A DNA stretch of 36,660 nt from a virus. Within the stretch, counting starts at the first letter, position 1. Each line of letters begins with the position of its first letter. The notes under the pieces were generated by a model. That model ran no database searches. It had not been told where the DNA came from and saw nothing but the letters and a program-made list of their open reading frames with translations. This document shows, piece by piece, positions 24,207-29,757 of this stretch. The position numbers were made by a program, and so were the translations under genes. The stretch covers positions 1 through 36,660 of IMG/VR virus record IMGVR_UViG_3300030202_002186; one strand, given 5' to 3'.

Positions 24207-24414
24207 CACTATCTCCAATGCCTAAAAATTTTAAGGTTGCTTTGAACTTTAAAAAGTTCACGGTGTTTACCGGCAACATCGCAGTCAAATTGCTGATGAT
24301 GTCATCCAGTTCTTCGCGCTCACTCTTTGTTTTGTTCGGCAGCAGACGCATCACCAGCCCCTGATACAGGGCTTCTTCTGCGCTTTCGGGGTTTTTGTCC
24401 ATGCTGTAGTTCAT
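24193..24414 (-). CDS. small unknown protein overlapping its upstream gene
   Basis: A 73-residue acidic, helical protein. Its ATG (24414) follows the recurrent ribosome cassette GGAGAAAGTGA exactly, which strongly supports translation from here. No family is recognised. Its first 95 bases lie inside the 3' end of the previous gene in another frame, while its own 3' end overlaps the HTH-like gene by 14 bases. It may be a phage accessory or counter-defence protein, but this is not shown. Confidence 0.6.
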   Translation of the reverse strand: MNYSMDKNPESAEEALYQGLVMRLLPNKTKSEREELDDIISNLTAMLPVNTVNFLKFKATLKFLGIGDSDDSK

Positions 24415-24541
24415 TCACTTTCTCCAACAGGGTTTCCATTTGCTGTTCCATTACAGACAGCCGCTCATCAAGACCAAGAAGCAGCGTTACCACTCGCTCC
24501 GCTTCTTCTTGATCAAAGATTATTGTCAGTTCGCCTTTCAC
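24320..24541 (-). CDS. small coiled-coil protein with basic C-terminus
   Basis: About 73 residues from GTG 24541, which overlaps the upstream TGA as GTGA and suggests coupled translation; a longer TTG start at 24586 is possible. The protein has TIIFDQEEAERVVTLLLG, then a coiled-coil stretch LSVMEQQMETLLEKVNELQ, then a Lys/Arg-rich segment QKPRKRRRSP. No family is known to me. The last 95 bases overlap the next gene in a different frame, so one of the two coding claims deserves caution; the ribosome cassette favours the other gene. Confidence 0.5.
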   Translation of the reverse strand: MKGELTIIFDQEEAERVVTLLLGLDERLSVMEQQMETLLEKVNELQHGQKPRKRRRSPVSGAGDASAAEQNKE

Positions 24542-25020
24542 GATGGCGACGCTATTGTTTGCACATCGACCACATGGTCTGACCAACTGGAGTCGTCTCG
24601 CGCTTTACGGATTGCTTCCTGCTCTGTCTTAGCAGTGACACCCCTGACGACGCTGGTCTGAACGATGGTCACGTCCCATTGCTTGGCGCTGGACGCCAAT
24701 CCGGTGACTGCGATTCGGGTGTGCTCGCTGCCGTTCCAGTCGACTTCCAAGCCCGCTTCGCGGATCGTGTCGCAAATAGTATGACCAAATTTTTCTCCGA
24801 CTTTGCCGCCCCACGCCAGATAGCAAACGCCAGCATCTTTCAAATTCTCCGCGTCTTGCATGTGATAAAAAACGTAAGCCATTTCTTTGTCTTCGGGGAT
24901 CTCCGACAGCCCGCAGGACTGACAGCACGTGTGGTTGGCCTTGGCAAAGAACCCCTTATCGCGGAGCGCGGCAAACGCTAAGTCAATACGACGTGCGATT
25001 TTCTTGGCGTCTTTGTGCAT
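24538..25020 (-). CDS. Cys-motif protein (DUF6891-like), first gene of minus operon
   Basis: Encodes 160 residues from ATG 25020, placed just after the shared GGAGAAAGTGAAA cassette; an apparent TTG start upstream is inside that leader. The protein carries CCQSCG (Cys32, 33, 36), a phrase like that of the DUF6891 family, then YVFYHMQDAENLKDAGVCYLAWGG. The cysteines could bind metal. It leads the minus-strand operon of six overlapping genes and faces the divergent promoter region shared with the gene at 25098. The family link is from memory of the motif; function is unknown. Confidence 0.6.
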   Translation of the reverse strand: MHKDAKKIARRIDLAFAALRDKGFFAKANHTCCQSCGLSEIPEDKEMAYVFYHMQDAENLKDAGVCYLAWGGKVGEKFGHTICDTIREAGLEVDWNGSEHTRIAVTGLASSAKQWDVTIVQTSVVRGVTAKTEQEAIRKARDDSSWSDHVVDVQTIASPS

Positions 25021-25040
25021 TTTCACTTTCTCCAAAAAGC

Positions 25041-25082
25041 TTGAAATGCGATGGTATGCGAGTTATCTTAGCTTTGCAACAC
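25041..25082. promoter_or_regulatory. divergent promoters with TATGCGA boxes
   Basis: Plus strand: TTGAAA (25041-25046) and TATCTT (25064-25069) are 17 bases apart. Minus strand: TTGCAA (complement of 25077-25082) has TACCAT after 17 bases. ATGCGA (25046-25051) and TATGCGA (25055-25061) lie between, nine bases apart, and could be shared operator sites controlling both directions. Confidence 0.6.
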
Positions 25083-25097
25083 TAAATTGGAAAAAAG

Positions 25098-25688
25098 ATG
25101 GCACACAGTCTGAACAACTCCAAAGCAGCCGACTTTATGAAGCGCACGTCGCAGTACTCGACCCACGGGTCACGGCGGGGATACGTGGACCACGGCTCGT
25201 ACATCGTAGAAACCGATTGGAACCGCGAAGCACTGATCCTTCAAAAAGTTGAATTGCAAGCTAAGATCAATACCTTCCGCACCAAGTACAAACTGCCAAA
25301 AAAGAAAAAAATCGATGAGTTGATCGTCCCTTCGATCCGCAACAACGACCGCAATACGTATAAAAAAATCAAAAAACGCCGGTCATATAGCGCAGAAGAG
25401 CTAGAGCACATAAAGGCATGCGCAAAAAAGCTCACGGCCCTTGATGCACAAATTTTAAAAATGCCGCCGAGCCGAAATATCTCTACGAGCGTACCGCAGC
25501 AGATGTTGGCTATCTTGAGCCAACGCAGCCCAGAGCTTTACAGGGCGCTAGAAAAGGAAGCCACAAAACAAATCGCTCGTGCAGCGGCTGAAGCGGTTAG
25601 ACCCGATGAGCTAGCGGGCGAAGAGAGGCGAATCTTTTTGACGATCAAAGAACGGCAGGAGAGCAGGACGGAGCGTCTAAGTGATTAG
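25098..25688 (+). CDS. basic helical protein, unknown
   Basis: A 196-residue Lys/Arg-rich protein with no recognised family. The N-terminus (AHSLNNSKAADFMKRTSQYS, SRRGYVDHGSYIVETDWNREA) is followed by a charged helix, a very basic stretch (KLPKKKKIDELIV through YKKIKKRRSYS) and a C-terminal helical part. It is transcribed away from the minus operon by the divergent promoter region. A nucleic-acid-binding role is plausible from composition only. The ribosome site is weak (TTGGAAAAAAG before ATG 25098). Confidence 0.6.
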   Translation: MAHSLNNSKAADFMKRTSQYSTHGSRRGYVDHGSYIVETDWNREALILQKVELQAKINTFRTKYKLPKKKKIDELIVPSIRNNDRNTYKKIKKRRSYSAEELEHIKACAKKLTALDAQILKMPPSRNISTSVPQQMLAILSQRSPELYRALEKEATKQIARAAAEAVRPDELAGEERRIFLTIKERQESRTERLSD

Positions 25689-25726
25689 CTTTTTCTTGTC
25701 AACCCTTCGCTGTAAAATAAATGCAT

Positions 25727-25792
25727 TTGTCTAAGTTGTGTCTAAGAACTGGGGTAGACAAGGCGGGTAAGGTATGGGATAATGTGCATACC
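25727..25792 (+). promoter_or_regulatory. operator-rich promoter for the gene at 25870
   Basis: TAGACA (25755-25760) and GATAAT (25778-25783) are 17 bases apart, a strong promoter. TGTCTAAG occurs twice as direct repeats (25728 and 25739), 11 bases apart, and TAGACA is its inverted counterpart. GGTATG (25771-25776) and CATACC (25787-25792) form a perfect dyad around the -10. This looks like a tightly regulated promoter. Confidence 0.75.
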
Positions 25793-25815
25793 GACTAAGG
25801 AAAGGACCTTGTCGG
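25791..25815 (+). promoter_or_regulatory. 5'-end hairpin of the 25870 transcript
   Basis: CCGAC (25791-25795) pairs with GTCGG (25811-25815), and AAGG (25797-25800) with CCTT (25807-25810), with one bulged T and an AAAGGA loop. The expected transcription start is at about 25790, so the RNA would begin with this stem. Such 5' stems usually protect messages from decay. Confidence 0.55.
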
Positions 25816-25821
25816 GGGCAA

Positions 25822-25837
25822 TGTTCCACGTGGAACA
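25822..25837. promoter_or_regulatory. parS: parS-like ParB-binding site (copy 1)
   Basis: TGTTCCACGTGGAACA is a perfect 16-bp palindrome and fits the chromosomal parS consensus TGTTNCACGTGNAACA. It lies in the leader region between the strong promoter at 25755-25783 and ATG 25870. An identical copy is at 36295. ParB binding here could recruit or spread on the phage DNA and also block transcription from the upstream promoter. No parB gene is seen in this window. Confidence 0.8.
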
Positions 25838-25869
25838 ACCCAGATCTTTAACAACTTGGAGATAGTGAT

Positions 25870-26331
25870 ATGACTCAAGCCATATCCAACCCTGCGTTCG
25901 TCTACGATGACGGCGGTCGCAAAGACGCTGGCTACAAAGGCGATGCAGGTGACTGCGTTTGCCGAGCCATCGCCATCGCGGCGCAGCTTCCCTACCAACA
26001 GGTCTACGACCGATTGGCGGAGGGCAACGCCTCGCAGCGTAAATCGAAACGCACGGGCAAGCAGTCCCGATCAGCCCGCAACGGTATTTATACCCAGCGG
26101 AAATGGTTCAAGGACTACATGCAGGAGCTAGGCTTTGTCTGGACCCCTACGATGCAAATCGGGAGCGGATGCCAAGTGCATCTCAACGCCGGAGAGTTAC
26201 CGAGCGGACGATTGATCTGCAAAGTTTCTAAGCATCTTGTTTCAGTAATCGATGGCGTCATCCATGACACCTACGATTGCTCCAGAGACGAGCAGCGATG
26301 CGTCTACGGGTATTGGCAACCAACCAGCTAA
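25870..26331 (+). CDS. conserved phage protein with Cys/His pair, papain-like candidate
   Basis: A 153-residue protein of a widespread phage family. GDCVCRAIAIA places Cys29 at a helix start, while SKHLVSVIDGVIHDTYD supplies His122 followed by Asp residues (128, 133, 136). Together with the terminal RCVYGYW, this layout resembles a papain-like or C39-like cysteine protease fold, though it might be an inactive relative. It is expressed from the operator-rich promoter and follows a parS-like site and a 5' hairpin. Its ribosome cassette GGAGATAGTGA is shared by several nearby genes. Substrate and activity are unknown. Confidence 0.7.
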   Translation: MTQAISNPAFVYDDGGRKDAGYKGDAGDCVCRAIAIAAQLPYQQVYDRLAEGNASQRKSKRTGKQSRSARNGIYTQRKWFKDYMQELGFVWTPTMQIGSGCQVHLNAGELPSGRLICKVSKHLVSVIDGVIHDTYDCSRDEQRCVYGYWQPTS

Positions 26332-26337
26332 ACTCAC

Positions 26338-26353
26338 GGGGGCTTCGGCCCCC
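26338..26353 (+). terminator. UUCG-loop hairpin after the 25870 gene
   Basis: GGGGGC (26338-26343), TTCG loop, GCCCCC (26348-26353): a very stable hairpin right after the stop. No T-tract follows, so it may mark an RNA processing or 3'-stabilising point more than a classical terminator. Confidence 0.6.
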
Positions 26354-26371
26354 ACAACTTGGAGATAGTGA

Positions 26372-26560
26372 ATGGAATTGAAAGAAGTTACGACCAAGAC
26401 AGGAGCCGATGGTAAACCTGTAGACCGCAGCGTGAAGAACGTGGCACTAACCGATCAGGAAATCCTGGCCATTTTGAAAACGTTCCAGCTACCTTTCGAT
26501 TTAGAACAGGAGCTTGAGCATGCTCTAAACGAGCATCCCGATACGGTCTTTGAACTCTAA
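26372..26560 (+). CDS. small acidic protein, unknown
   Basis: A 62-residue protein started by the 18-base leader ACAACTTGGAGATAGTGA, identical to that before the 25870 gene. The C-terminal 40 residues (LTDQEILAILKTFQLPFDLE, QELEHALNEHP) are helical and acidic; no family recognised. It sits between two UUCG hairpins, forming a small self-contained cassette. Confidence 0.6.
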   Translation: MELKEVTTKTGADGKPVDRSVKNVALTDQEILAILKTFQLPFDLEQELEHALNEHPDTVFEL

Positions 26561-26566
26561 ACCAAC

Positions 26567-26582
26567 AGGGGCTTCGGCCCCT
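26567..26582 (+). terminator. UUCG-loop hairpin after the 26372 gene
   Basis: AGGGGC, TTCG, GCCCCT, followed by TTCTTATC. It closely resembles the hairpin at 26338 and has a short T-rich tail, so weak intrinsic termination is possible. Confidence 0.65.
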
Positions 26583-26604
26583 TTCTTATCAACGGAGAAA
26601 GTGA

Positions 26605-26814
26605 ATGAAATTATATTTAGCGCGTGTTACGTGCAATGAGGGTGGACACCACGTAGTTCAAGTTTTTAAAACGGCAAAAGAGCGCAAAAGATACATCGAC
26701 GCCGTCCTAGACCAAGACGGTTCTTTTGAGATCACCAAACACACCTGCGAGTTTCCCGCGACCAAAGAAGGGATCGTCGCATTTTTTAACCGGCACGCGT
26801 GGCATGAGCAGTAG
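26605..26814 (+). CDS. small MKLY-family protein (paralogue A)
   Basis: A 69-residue protein after the cassette GGAGAAAGTGA. It opens MKLYLARVTCNEGGHHVVQVFKT-like and ends with KEGIVAFFNRHAWHEQ. The next gene starts the same way and shares the spacing of (K/R)xGI(L/V) near its end, so the two are likely distant paralogues. Such small phage proteins have no known function. Its stop overlaps the next ribosome site. Confidence 0.6.
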   Translation: MKLYLARVTCNEGGHHVVQVFKTAKERKRYIDAVLDQDGSFEITKHTCEFPATKEGIVAFFNRHAWHEQ

Positions 26815-26824
26815 GAGAAAGTGA

Positions 26825-27061
26825 ATGAAATTATACCGAATCGATACGGGTGAGGGTTACCACTACGCCCGAAACAAAAAACACCTTGCGCGGGCCATCG
26901 ACTTTATCGATGAAAATTTCATGCCGAGGGAAGCCTTGACGATTAGCGTTGTCGAGTTCGAGATCAGCCGTCGGGGAATCCTTAGCGCTTTGTGGGAGGG
27001 ATCAGAAGCGGCAGGGGGGCACGAGCACTCTGCATTGCGGGTGTTTGGGGACGGGGAATAG
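26825..27061 (+). CDS. small MKLY-family protein (paralogue B)
   Basis: A 78-residue protein with MKLYRIDTGEGYHYARNKKH, then VVEFEISRRGILSALWEG. It is preceded by the same cassette GGAGAAAGTGA at identical spacing and lies 10 bases after its paralogue. A perfect CGCCG-TTCG-CGGCG hairpin (27071-27084) follows its stop. The function is unknown; the duplicated gene pair with shared leaders suggests an expanded accessory family. Confidence 0.6.
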   Translation: MKLYRIDTGEGYHYARNKKHLARAIDFIDENFMPREALTISVVEFEISRRGILSALWEGSEAAGGHEHSALRVFGDGE

Positions 27062-27070
27062 GGCGCGTAA

Positions 27071-27084
27071 CGCCGTTCGCGGCG
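27071..27084 (+). terminator. UUCG-loop hairpin after the MKLY pair
   Basis: CGCCG (27071-27075), TTCG, CGGCG (27080-27084), ten bases after the stop. It is the third UUCG hairpin in this small-gene cluster and has no T-tract. Confidence 0.55.
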
Positions 27085-27091
27085 CTTGGTG

Positions 27092-27335
27092 CAAAAAACG
27101 CGCTTCTATATAGTACTTTCCCAGAAAAAATATTTTTTGAAAAAACAATTTCAAAAATGGCGGTACAGGCGGTACGGTGGTACAGCCCTTATAGGACGGG
27201 GCCTGTAGCCGTACCGGCAGCGTACCACCGTGTTTAGAGCCGTTACGGGCTAAACCAAAAAACGCGTAACTGCATAGGAGTTTTCCGGAAAAATTTTTTT
27301 TATCTTTTTTGTTTTGCTGAAAAAGTACTATATAG
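27092..27335. other. origin-like noncoding block (AT-rich, iterons, long inverted repeats)
   Basis: The gap 27062-27415 has no convincing gene. CTATATAGTACTTT (27106-27119) and its exact inverse (27322-27335) flank about 200 bases. Inside are AT-rich tracts (27121-27158, 27281-27320) and a core with GGTAC at 27162, 27171 and 27179, opposed by GTACC at 27211 and 27222, plus an exact 10-bp dyad (27174-27183 / 27222-27231). CAAAAAACGCG is repeated at 27092 and 27256. Iterons beside AT-rich DNA are typical of replication origins; a regulator array is the alternative. Confidence 0.6.
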
Positions 27336-27415
27336 GAACCCGAATTAAGGAATGGGGTATTGACAGTGCGCGTGACCGTACTGTTAGGCTGCGAGAAATC
27401 GCATAGGAATTCGAT

Positions 27416-27691
27416 GTGCTGTATTGGATCGCAAAATGGAAAGAACGCAAGTACGAGGAATTTATCGCCTTGGAACGCGAAGCCGAGCAAAAGCAGATTG
27501 AAATCCGTGCCCGCTATACTGCCCATAATCAAAAATGGACCCGTTATATACAGGATAGAAAGATCGCCCTTGGACTTGCGCTAGAGGAAGATATACGCGA
27601 CTATTCGCATACACCGATAACCAAGGATGCGAATGATGAAATTGACAGATACCCGAGCGACGAACACGAAAGTAAAAAAAACTCAGGATAA
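27416..27691 (+). CDS. small helical protein, unknown
   Basis: Encodes 91 residues from GTG 27416, with AGGA eight bases upstream. The protein is a charged helix (YWIAKWKERKYEEFIALERE, then EQKQIEIRARYTAH) likely forming a coiled coil, with no recognised family. A perfect TTGACA lies at 27360 but lacks a good -10. The 3' end overlaps the next gene by about 60 bases, so either this gene or that gene's start is imprecise. Confidence 0.5.
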   Translation: MLYWIAKWKERKYEEFIALEREAEQKQIEIRARYTAHNQKWTRYIQDRKIALGLALEEDIRDYSHTPITKDANDEIDRYPSDEHESKKNSG

Positions 27692-28352
27692 GCCGAATAG
27701 CCATTTTGCCAAGCCGGTCCGGATGGCAAGCCTTAGCATGATGCCGGACCACATTATCTGCGCCGGTAGCAAAGCCGCGAATTGTATGGACCTATGCCTG
27801 AAGGATGCGGGCCTTGCGGCAGTGTATGACAGCGTCAACATTGCCCGCCAAGCAAAGACCGACTACTGGCATTCCGACCAAGCTGGATTCCTCGCCCAAC
27901 TTACCCGCGAACTAAGAAACTTTAAAAAGCTTTGCGCCAAGCAAAATGTGCAAGGCGTGGTGCGGCTTAACGTGCTGTCTGATATCCCATGGGAAAAGCA
28001 TGGCATCCCGCAGGAATTCCCCGACCTGTTTTTTTATGACTACACTAAGCAAGCGAAACGCTTGGGCAAAACTCCCCACAACTACCGGTTAATGTTTAGC
28101 TACAGCGACCGACCGCAATATCAAAACCAAGTAGCCGCCGCGCTGCCCACTGGCGTCCCCGTCGCCGTGGTTTTTAAAAATCGTTTACCGAGCGAATACC
28201 TTGGCCGCCGCGTTATTGATGGTGATCTGTCTGATCTGGATAACGTAATGGCCGGTCCGGTTGTTATAGGACTGACTGCCAAAGGGCCTGCACTGCACGA
28301 CGCTTCGGGTTTCGTTGTGGATGGCAATATGATCCTACGCGCTGCCGCATAA
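27633..28352 (+). CDS. GP88-like phage protein
   Basis: About 239 residues; ATG 27633 (or 27636) is preferred because AAGG at 27623-27626 lies at proper distance, while the ATG at 27627 is too close. The protein has AGSKAANCMDLCLKDAG with clustered cysteines, GVVRLNVLSDIPWE, FFYDYTKQAKRLGK, NYRLMFSYSDRP and a C-terminal DASGFVVDG, all matching the conserved order of the phage gene product 88 family. The function is not established. It lies upstream of a DUF932 gene, a pairing of accessory genes common in phages and plasmids. Confidence 0.75.
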   Translation: MMKLTDTRATNTKVKKTQDKPNSHFAKPVRMASLSMMPDHIICAGSKAANCMDLCLKDAGLAAVYDSVNIARQAKTDYWHSDQAGFLAQLTRELRNFKKLCAKQNVQGVVRLNVLSDIPWEKHGIPQEFPDLFFYDYTKQAKRLGKTPHNYRLMFSYSDRPQYQNQVAAALPTGVPVAVVFKNRLPSEYLGRRVIDGDLSDLDNVMAGPVVIGLTAKGPALHDASGFVVDGNMILRAAA

Positions 28353-28368
28353 TATAAAAAAATAAAAA

Positions 28369-28435
28369 TTTACATCTGTCCGCCGGTATGCGACTATTCT
28401 TATGCGGCCAACATTTCGGGCCAAGCCGCAGGCCC
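28369..28435 (+). promoter_or_regulatory. promoter-like and alternative-hairpin leader of the DUF932 gene
   Basis: TTTACA (28369) may serve as a weak -35, with TATGCGA at 28387-28393 and TATTCT or GACTAT as a weak -10. The leader then holds interleaved complementary pieces: GCGGC (28404-28408) with GCCGC (28425-28429), and GGGCC (28418-28422) with GGCCC (28431-28435). The two stems cannot easily coexist, so they are alternative folds before the TAGGA ribosome site. Confidence 0.5.
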
Positions 28436-28454
28436 AAACTTAGGAAAAAGTGAA

Positions 28455-29645
28455 ATGACATACACCACTAACGCGTTCGCGCATGGCATTGGTAACAGTG
28501 CCGTATCTAGCCAATGGTTCAGCCGTCCCGACGATCAAAAATTTCTGACTCTCGACGATATGCTGGCCACAAAAAAAACGGATGCCCATCGGATGATTAG
28601 CCGGACCGTGGATACCCATAAAATTCAGATTATCGGCGACCTAGACGAAGCTAACCCCAGCCGTGGCGATTTGGTTATCGAATACCAAGATGACAATAAC
28701 CGCGACCATTTCAACACGCCGACAAATTGGAGCTTTGGCCAATTGTCTCAATTATCCGGAGCGCCTGCGGGATATCTGCGCGACCTGCCTGCGCCATTGG
28801 CCGCTGACTGCCTGCAATGGGGATTGCGCCATAACCGTGGCCGCGAATTGGTGAAAGTGTACGGCAGTCAAACCGACGGCGGCGATTTACGTGCGGCGAC
28901 CGGTCCCGACTATGGCCGTATTTTTGACTGGGAAATTATCGAGCCGGTTAAAAACCTAGTCGAGCAATCTGGCGGGCGCTGGAAAGTGCCGGGTATGATG
29001 ACCGGCAGCCGCGACGGCCTAGCCGTTTATGATCCCGACGTTCCGGTTAGCATCGACACCACCACGCTATTCGCTAGTGATCGTGATGTGTTCCTGTTTC
29101 TAGTCGACGACCGTCACCCTATCGAAGTTGGAAAGCTTCCGAACGGCGAGCCTGATCTAATGTTTAGAGGTTTCTACGCGTGGAACAGTGAAACGGGTAG
29201 CAAGACGGCGGGCATAGCCGCCATGTACTTGCGTGGCGTATGCATGAATCGCAACTTATGGGGTGTTGAGAATTTCCAAGAAATTAAAATTCGGCACACC
29301 AAATTCGCGCCCGACCGTTTCGCGTATGAGGCGCGCCCAGCATTGGAAAGCTTCGCGCAAGGTAAAACGTCGACGTTTGTTGAGGGCGTCCAAGCCGCGA
29401 AAGCCGCCAAGATTGCGCACGACGATGACAGCCGTTTGGAGTTTCTAAGCAAACGCGCTGGGTTATCTGCCCGCATGGCGAAAGCCGCGAACGCGCGCCA
29501 TTTAGAAGAAGAAGGGCGACCCGTTGAGACTGTATGGGACGCCGCCCAAGCTATCACCGCGATTGCTCGGGATATCCCGCATCAAGATAACCGCATCGAA
29601 ATCGAACGCAAAGCCGGTGCGCTGCTGGATAAAGTAGCGGCCTGA
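28455..29645 (+). CDS. DUF932 (phage/plasmid-like) protein
   Basis: A 396-residue protein of the DUF932 family, recognisable from its length and conserved order: SGAPAGYLRDLPAPLAADCL near residue 110, AATGPDYGRIFDWEIIEPV, FLFLVDDRHPIEVG, a C-terminal LRGVCMNRNLWGVENFQEIK, then a charged helix. Members are widespread on phages and plasmids, and the biochemical function is unresolved. The ribosome site is GGAAAAAGTGAA, a variant of the local cassette. A strong terminator follows at 29670. Codon style here is GC-richer (GCC, GCG, CGC) than in the virion operon. Confidence 0.88.
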   Translation: MTYTTNAFAHGIGNSAVSSQWFSRPDDQKFLTLDDMLATKKTDAHRMISRTVDTHKIQIIGDLDEANPSRGDLVIEYQDDNNRDHFNTPTNWSFGQLSQLSGAPAGYLRDLPAPLAADCLQWGLRHNRGRELVKVYGSQTDGGDLRAATGPDYGRIFDWEIIEPVKNLVEQSGGRWKVPGMMTGSRDGLAVYDPDVPVSIDTTTLFASDRDVFLFLVDDRHPIEVGKLPNGEPDLMFRGFYAWNSETGSKTAGIAAMYLRGVCMNRNLWGVENFQEIKIRHTKFAPDRFAYEARPALESFAQGKTSTFVEGVQAAKAAKIAHDDDSRLEFLSKRAGLSARMAKAANARHLEEEGRPVETVWDAAQAITAIARDIPHQDNRIEIERKAGALLDKVAA

Positions 29646-29669
29646 TCAGGACCGCCAACAAGCCCAACA

Positions 29670-29699
29670 AGCCCGCCATCGTGCGGGCTTTTCTTTTCT
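29670..29699 (+). terminator. intrinsic terminator after DUF932
   Basis: AGCCCGC (29670-29676), loop CATCGT, GCGGGCT (29683-29689), followed by TTTCTTTTCT. A nearly identical terminator stands at 30949, suggesting duplication or a shared module. Confidence 0.9.
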
Positions 29700-29757
29700 A
29701 TGCGATTAATCCTATAATCCGATCACGCCATACCGGCGCAATATAGGAAAAACGAAA
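29699..29757 (+). promoter_or_regulatory. promoter and conserved leader (copy 1)
   Basis: TATGCGA (29699-29705) precedes a perfect TATAAT (29713-29718); the -35 is poor. The leader holds a CGCC/GGCG stem (29726-29738), then CAATATAGGA and the ribosome site before ATG 29758. The leader matches that at 30463-30504 closely. Confidence 0.7.

Noticed and set aside
27322-27340. T7/SP6-like RNA polymerase promoter
   Set aside because: Only the ACTATA-like part is similar; no single-subunit RNA polymerase gene is present in the window, so it is kept only as a repeated element.
27360-27389. Promoter with perfect TTGACA before the 27416 gene
   Set aside because: No acceptable -10 at 16-18 bases spacing.
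27002-27532. Minus-strand open frame across the origin-like block
   Set aside because: It crosses the inverted repeats, iterons and AT-rich tracts, and overlaps genes at both ends; it has no ribosome site or recognisable domain.
28404-28435. H-type pseudoknot
   Set aside because: The interleaved stems leave connecting loops of one and two bases, too short for a stable 5-bp/5-bp pseudoknot; alternative hairpins are more likely.
29176-29191. Third parS-like site (GTGGAACA half)
   Set aside because: Only one half matches well; the other half differs at several positions including the central CACGTG.
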